From NCBI GenBank assembly GCA_025455125.1, contig JALONE010000243.1, positions 1 through 6,607 of the forward strand: 6,607 nucleotides of DNA, in the 5' to 3' direction. Each line of letters starts with the position of its first letter. Positions within the stretch are counted from its first letter, which is position 1. Under the pieces are notes generated by a model. The model had not been told where the DNA came from, searched no databases, and saw only the letters and a list, made by a program, of their open reading frames with translations. This DNA comes from Bacteroidota bacterium (GTDB taxonomy: Bacteria > Bacteroidota > Ignavibacteria > UBA10030). Made by a program: the position numbers and the translations under genes. This document shows, piece by piece, positions 5,526 through 6,607 of the stretch.

Positions 5526-6513
5526 ATATCTCGTACTTGGTACGGAGCCAGTCGTAGGCGGCATTAATCTCCTTCGTCTTCTCCTCTGCCAATCGCTTGA
5601 GCTCCGGACCGAGGTGCTGGACCTTGTCGGGGTGATACAGCGCCACGGATTCGATATACCGGGAACGAATCTGCGACTTCGTGACCTTGCCGCTCAGCCC
5701 AAAGAGACTGCCGTAGTACTGCCGCTTTTCATCATCTGTCGCTTCCGTCACATCGAATGTCCGTGAACCGCCTGTCCGACGATCCCGCCGTTCGGAGTTC
5801 TCGTAGCGGTCGGAACGCTGGTGACGATCCTGCCGGTTGGAGTGCGAATGCCACGAATGGAATCTGGAAGAGAACGGACCGGCGAGCGCGAGGATCCGGG
5901 CGTACAAATCCCCTTTGGTTTGTCCGGTGTTCAGCAGGTAATCCGCGAGCAGACGGTTCAATCCCCGCCACTCCGTTCCCTTGGAGCGATGTGCCTGTTC
6001 AAGCAGCTGCTTTTCCACCGTGCTGCGATACGCATTCGGACGGAGACGCCGGAACCGATGGTCGCGGTCGACGATCGCCGTCACAATAGCGAATATCGGG
6101 GTGATCTTTTTTTGTCGCTCGGGTTGAAGCGCGAGGGTGTAGAGGACGAGAAATTCGTTCAGCGCCAGCTCACTGGGTATTTCGCCGCTGACTGCGGGGT
6201 CGCAGGCAACGCACTGCAGATGCCCGTGAATGACCCGGATGAACTCTTCAAGGGCCAGCGAAAGGCTGACCCCGTACATGCGGGCACACAGGACGCTCGC
6301 TGCCGGCTCCGCGTAGACCTTGCGCGTCGACTGCCCCGCGGGGGTGTGCATCCAGGTGGAATTCGGAGATGAGAGTGCCAGTTCGCTCTGAACCGTGCCG
6401 AAGACGCTCCACATCTGACGGTGCAGCTCGTCGTAGATGGTGTACGATTCACGGTATCTCCGCTGGCTGATCAGCAGATCGGCCACCTGTCGCATTCGCT
6501 CGATCGGGTTCAT
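5524..6513 (-). CDS. C-terminal J-domain protein (DjlA-like J domain) with unrecognised helical N-terminus
   Basis: The protein has 329 residues. Residues about 265-329 are a J domain: YYGSLFGLSG, a helix II of the type IRSRYIESVALY, the essential HPD motif at 294-296, then a long helix III (LKRLAEEKTKEINAAYDWL). J domains stimulate the ATPase of DnaK-type Hsp70 chaperones. A C-terminal position and a longer HPD-to-helix III loop resemble DjlA rather than classical DnaJ; there is no Gly/Phe region or DnaJ zinc finger. Residues 1-215 look helical and match no family I know; one CxxC (101-104) occurs. Residues about 216-255 are a low-complexity linker rich in Arg, Ser and His. No signal peptide or membrane segment is evident, so it is probably cytosolic. 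Two purine-rich sites precede the ATG: GAGGAGGGA about 12 nt away and TGAGG about 3 nt away. The N-terminal half presumably selects the client or location. Confidence 0.85.
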   Translation of the reverse strand: MNPIERMRQVADLLISQRRYRESYTIYDELHRQMWSVFGTVQSELALSSPNSTWMHTPAGQSTRKVYAEPAASVLCARMYGVSLSLALEEFIRVIHGHLQCVACDPAVSGEIPSELALNEFLVLYTLALQPERQKKITPIFAIVTAIVDRDHRFRRLRPNAYRSTVEKQLLEQAHRSKGTEWRGLNRLLADYLLNTGQTKGDLYARILALAGPFSSRFHSWHSHSNRQDRHQRSDRYENSERRDRRTGGSRTFDVTEATDDEKRQYYGSLFGLSGKVTKSQIRSRYIESVALYHPDKVQHLGPELKRLAEEKTKEINAAYDWLRTKYEI

Positions 6514-6607
6514 AGGCCTCAGGTTCTCCCTCCTCGTTCAAGGTCTGCTGCCGTCATGATACGAAATCCCCAGCCTCACCGCCATACCTGCTCTAAAAAA
6601 TCGGTCA
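6514..6607. other. Right-edge segment upstream of the J-domain gene
   Basis: This 94-bp edge contains the ribosome-binding region of the J-domain gene and a T6 run on the minus strand near 6595-6600. No clear promoter hexamers fit. Two short minus-strand frames are open from the edge, ending at stops 6538-6540 and 6576-6578, so an upstream gene may end here. Only one of them can be real. Confidence 0.35.
6538..6606 (-). CDS. Possible 3' end of an upstream gene (partial, weak)
   Basis: On the minus strand a frame enters from the window edge and ends in TGA at 6540-6538. Its last residues read DRFFRAGMAVRLG and then ISYHDGSRP. The stop lies about 24 bp before the ATG of the J-domain gene, with GAGGAGGGA in between, a spacing typical of an operon. 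A competing frame ends earlier at 6578-6576 with DFLEQVWR. With only 22 codons there is no way to identify a family, and the segment may be plain upstream DNA. Confidence 0.22.
   Translation of the reverse strand, partial: DRFFRAGMAVRLGISYHDGSRP

Noticed and set aside
5821..6372. Plus-strand frame of 183 codons opposite the J-domain gene
   Set aside because: No motif or ribosome site, and it covers the real gene in antisense.

Overview
The window is ordinary-looking bacterial chromosome, GC-rich by eye (high 50s percent), with recognisable Shine-Dalgarno sequences (GGAGG/AGGAGG) before several genes. I see no phage, IS element, CRISPR array or plasmid function. Several features recall the Bacteroidota/Chlorobiota/Ignavibacteria (FCB) side of the tree: a MASE1 sensor ending in a CxxC...CxxC tail, short-signal lipoproteins, a secreted multi-repeat protein of unknown family, and a degenerate heptamer array between genes. 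This assignment is a low-confidence inference, because no marker gene is present.

Layout. Bases 1-114 hold no gene, only a pyrimidine-rich spacer. A minus-strand tRNA-Leu(CAG) lies at 115-198. Three plus-strand genes follow as a likely operon concerned with the envelope: a MASE1 membrane sensor with no catalytic output domain (316-1578), an L,D-transpeptidase-like lipoprotein whose start overlaps the sensor stop in ATGA (1575-2369), and a small lipoprotein that reads as a TonB-C-like domain joined to a degenerate parvulin domain (2438-3073). A minus-strand YbaK-type aminoacyl-tRNA deacylase gene (3028-3435) converges on this set. It has lost the end of its domain exactly where it meets the lipoprotein gene, and the two reading frames overlap by 46 bp.

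A 162-bp divergent intergenic region (3436-3597) carries a good Shine-Dalgarno for ybaK on one strand and, on the other, a candidate ECF-sigma promoter for the large secreted protein at 3598-5442. That protein has a signal peptide followed by four copies of a roughly 137-residue module that I cannot place in a named family. Its signature is GWI...VWxM...HAGGAxKN...TDDSH...DWNxxPP...WGIT, and it is the best candidate here for something undescribed. Downstream lies a 9 x 7 bp degenerate tandem repeat (CGGATTT-like). It ends inside the stop codon of a convergent minus-strand gene (5524-6513) for a protein with a C-terminal J domain and an unrecognised helical N-terminus. At the right edge a minus-strand reading frame may be the tail of an upstream gene.

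How the genes relate: the sensor, L,D-transpeptidase and TonB-C/parvulin lipoprotein are probably co-transcribed and would all act at the inner membrane, periplasm or cell wall. The repeat protein is also exported. YbaK and the J-domain protein are cytosolic and look unrelated to the envelope set.
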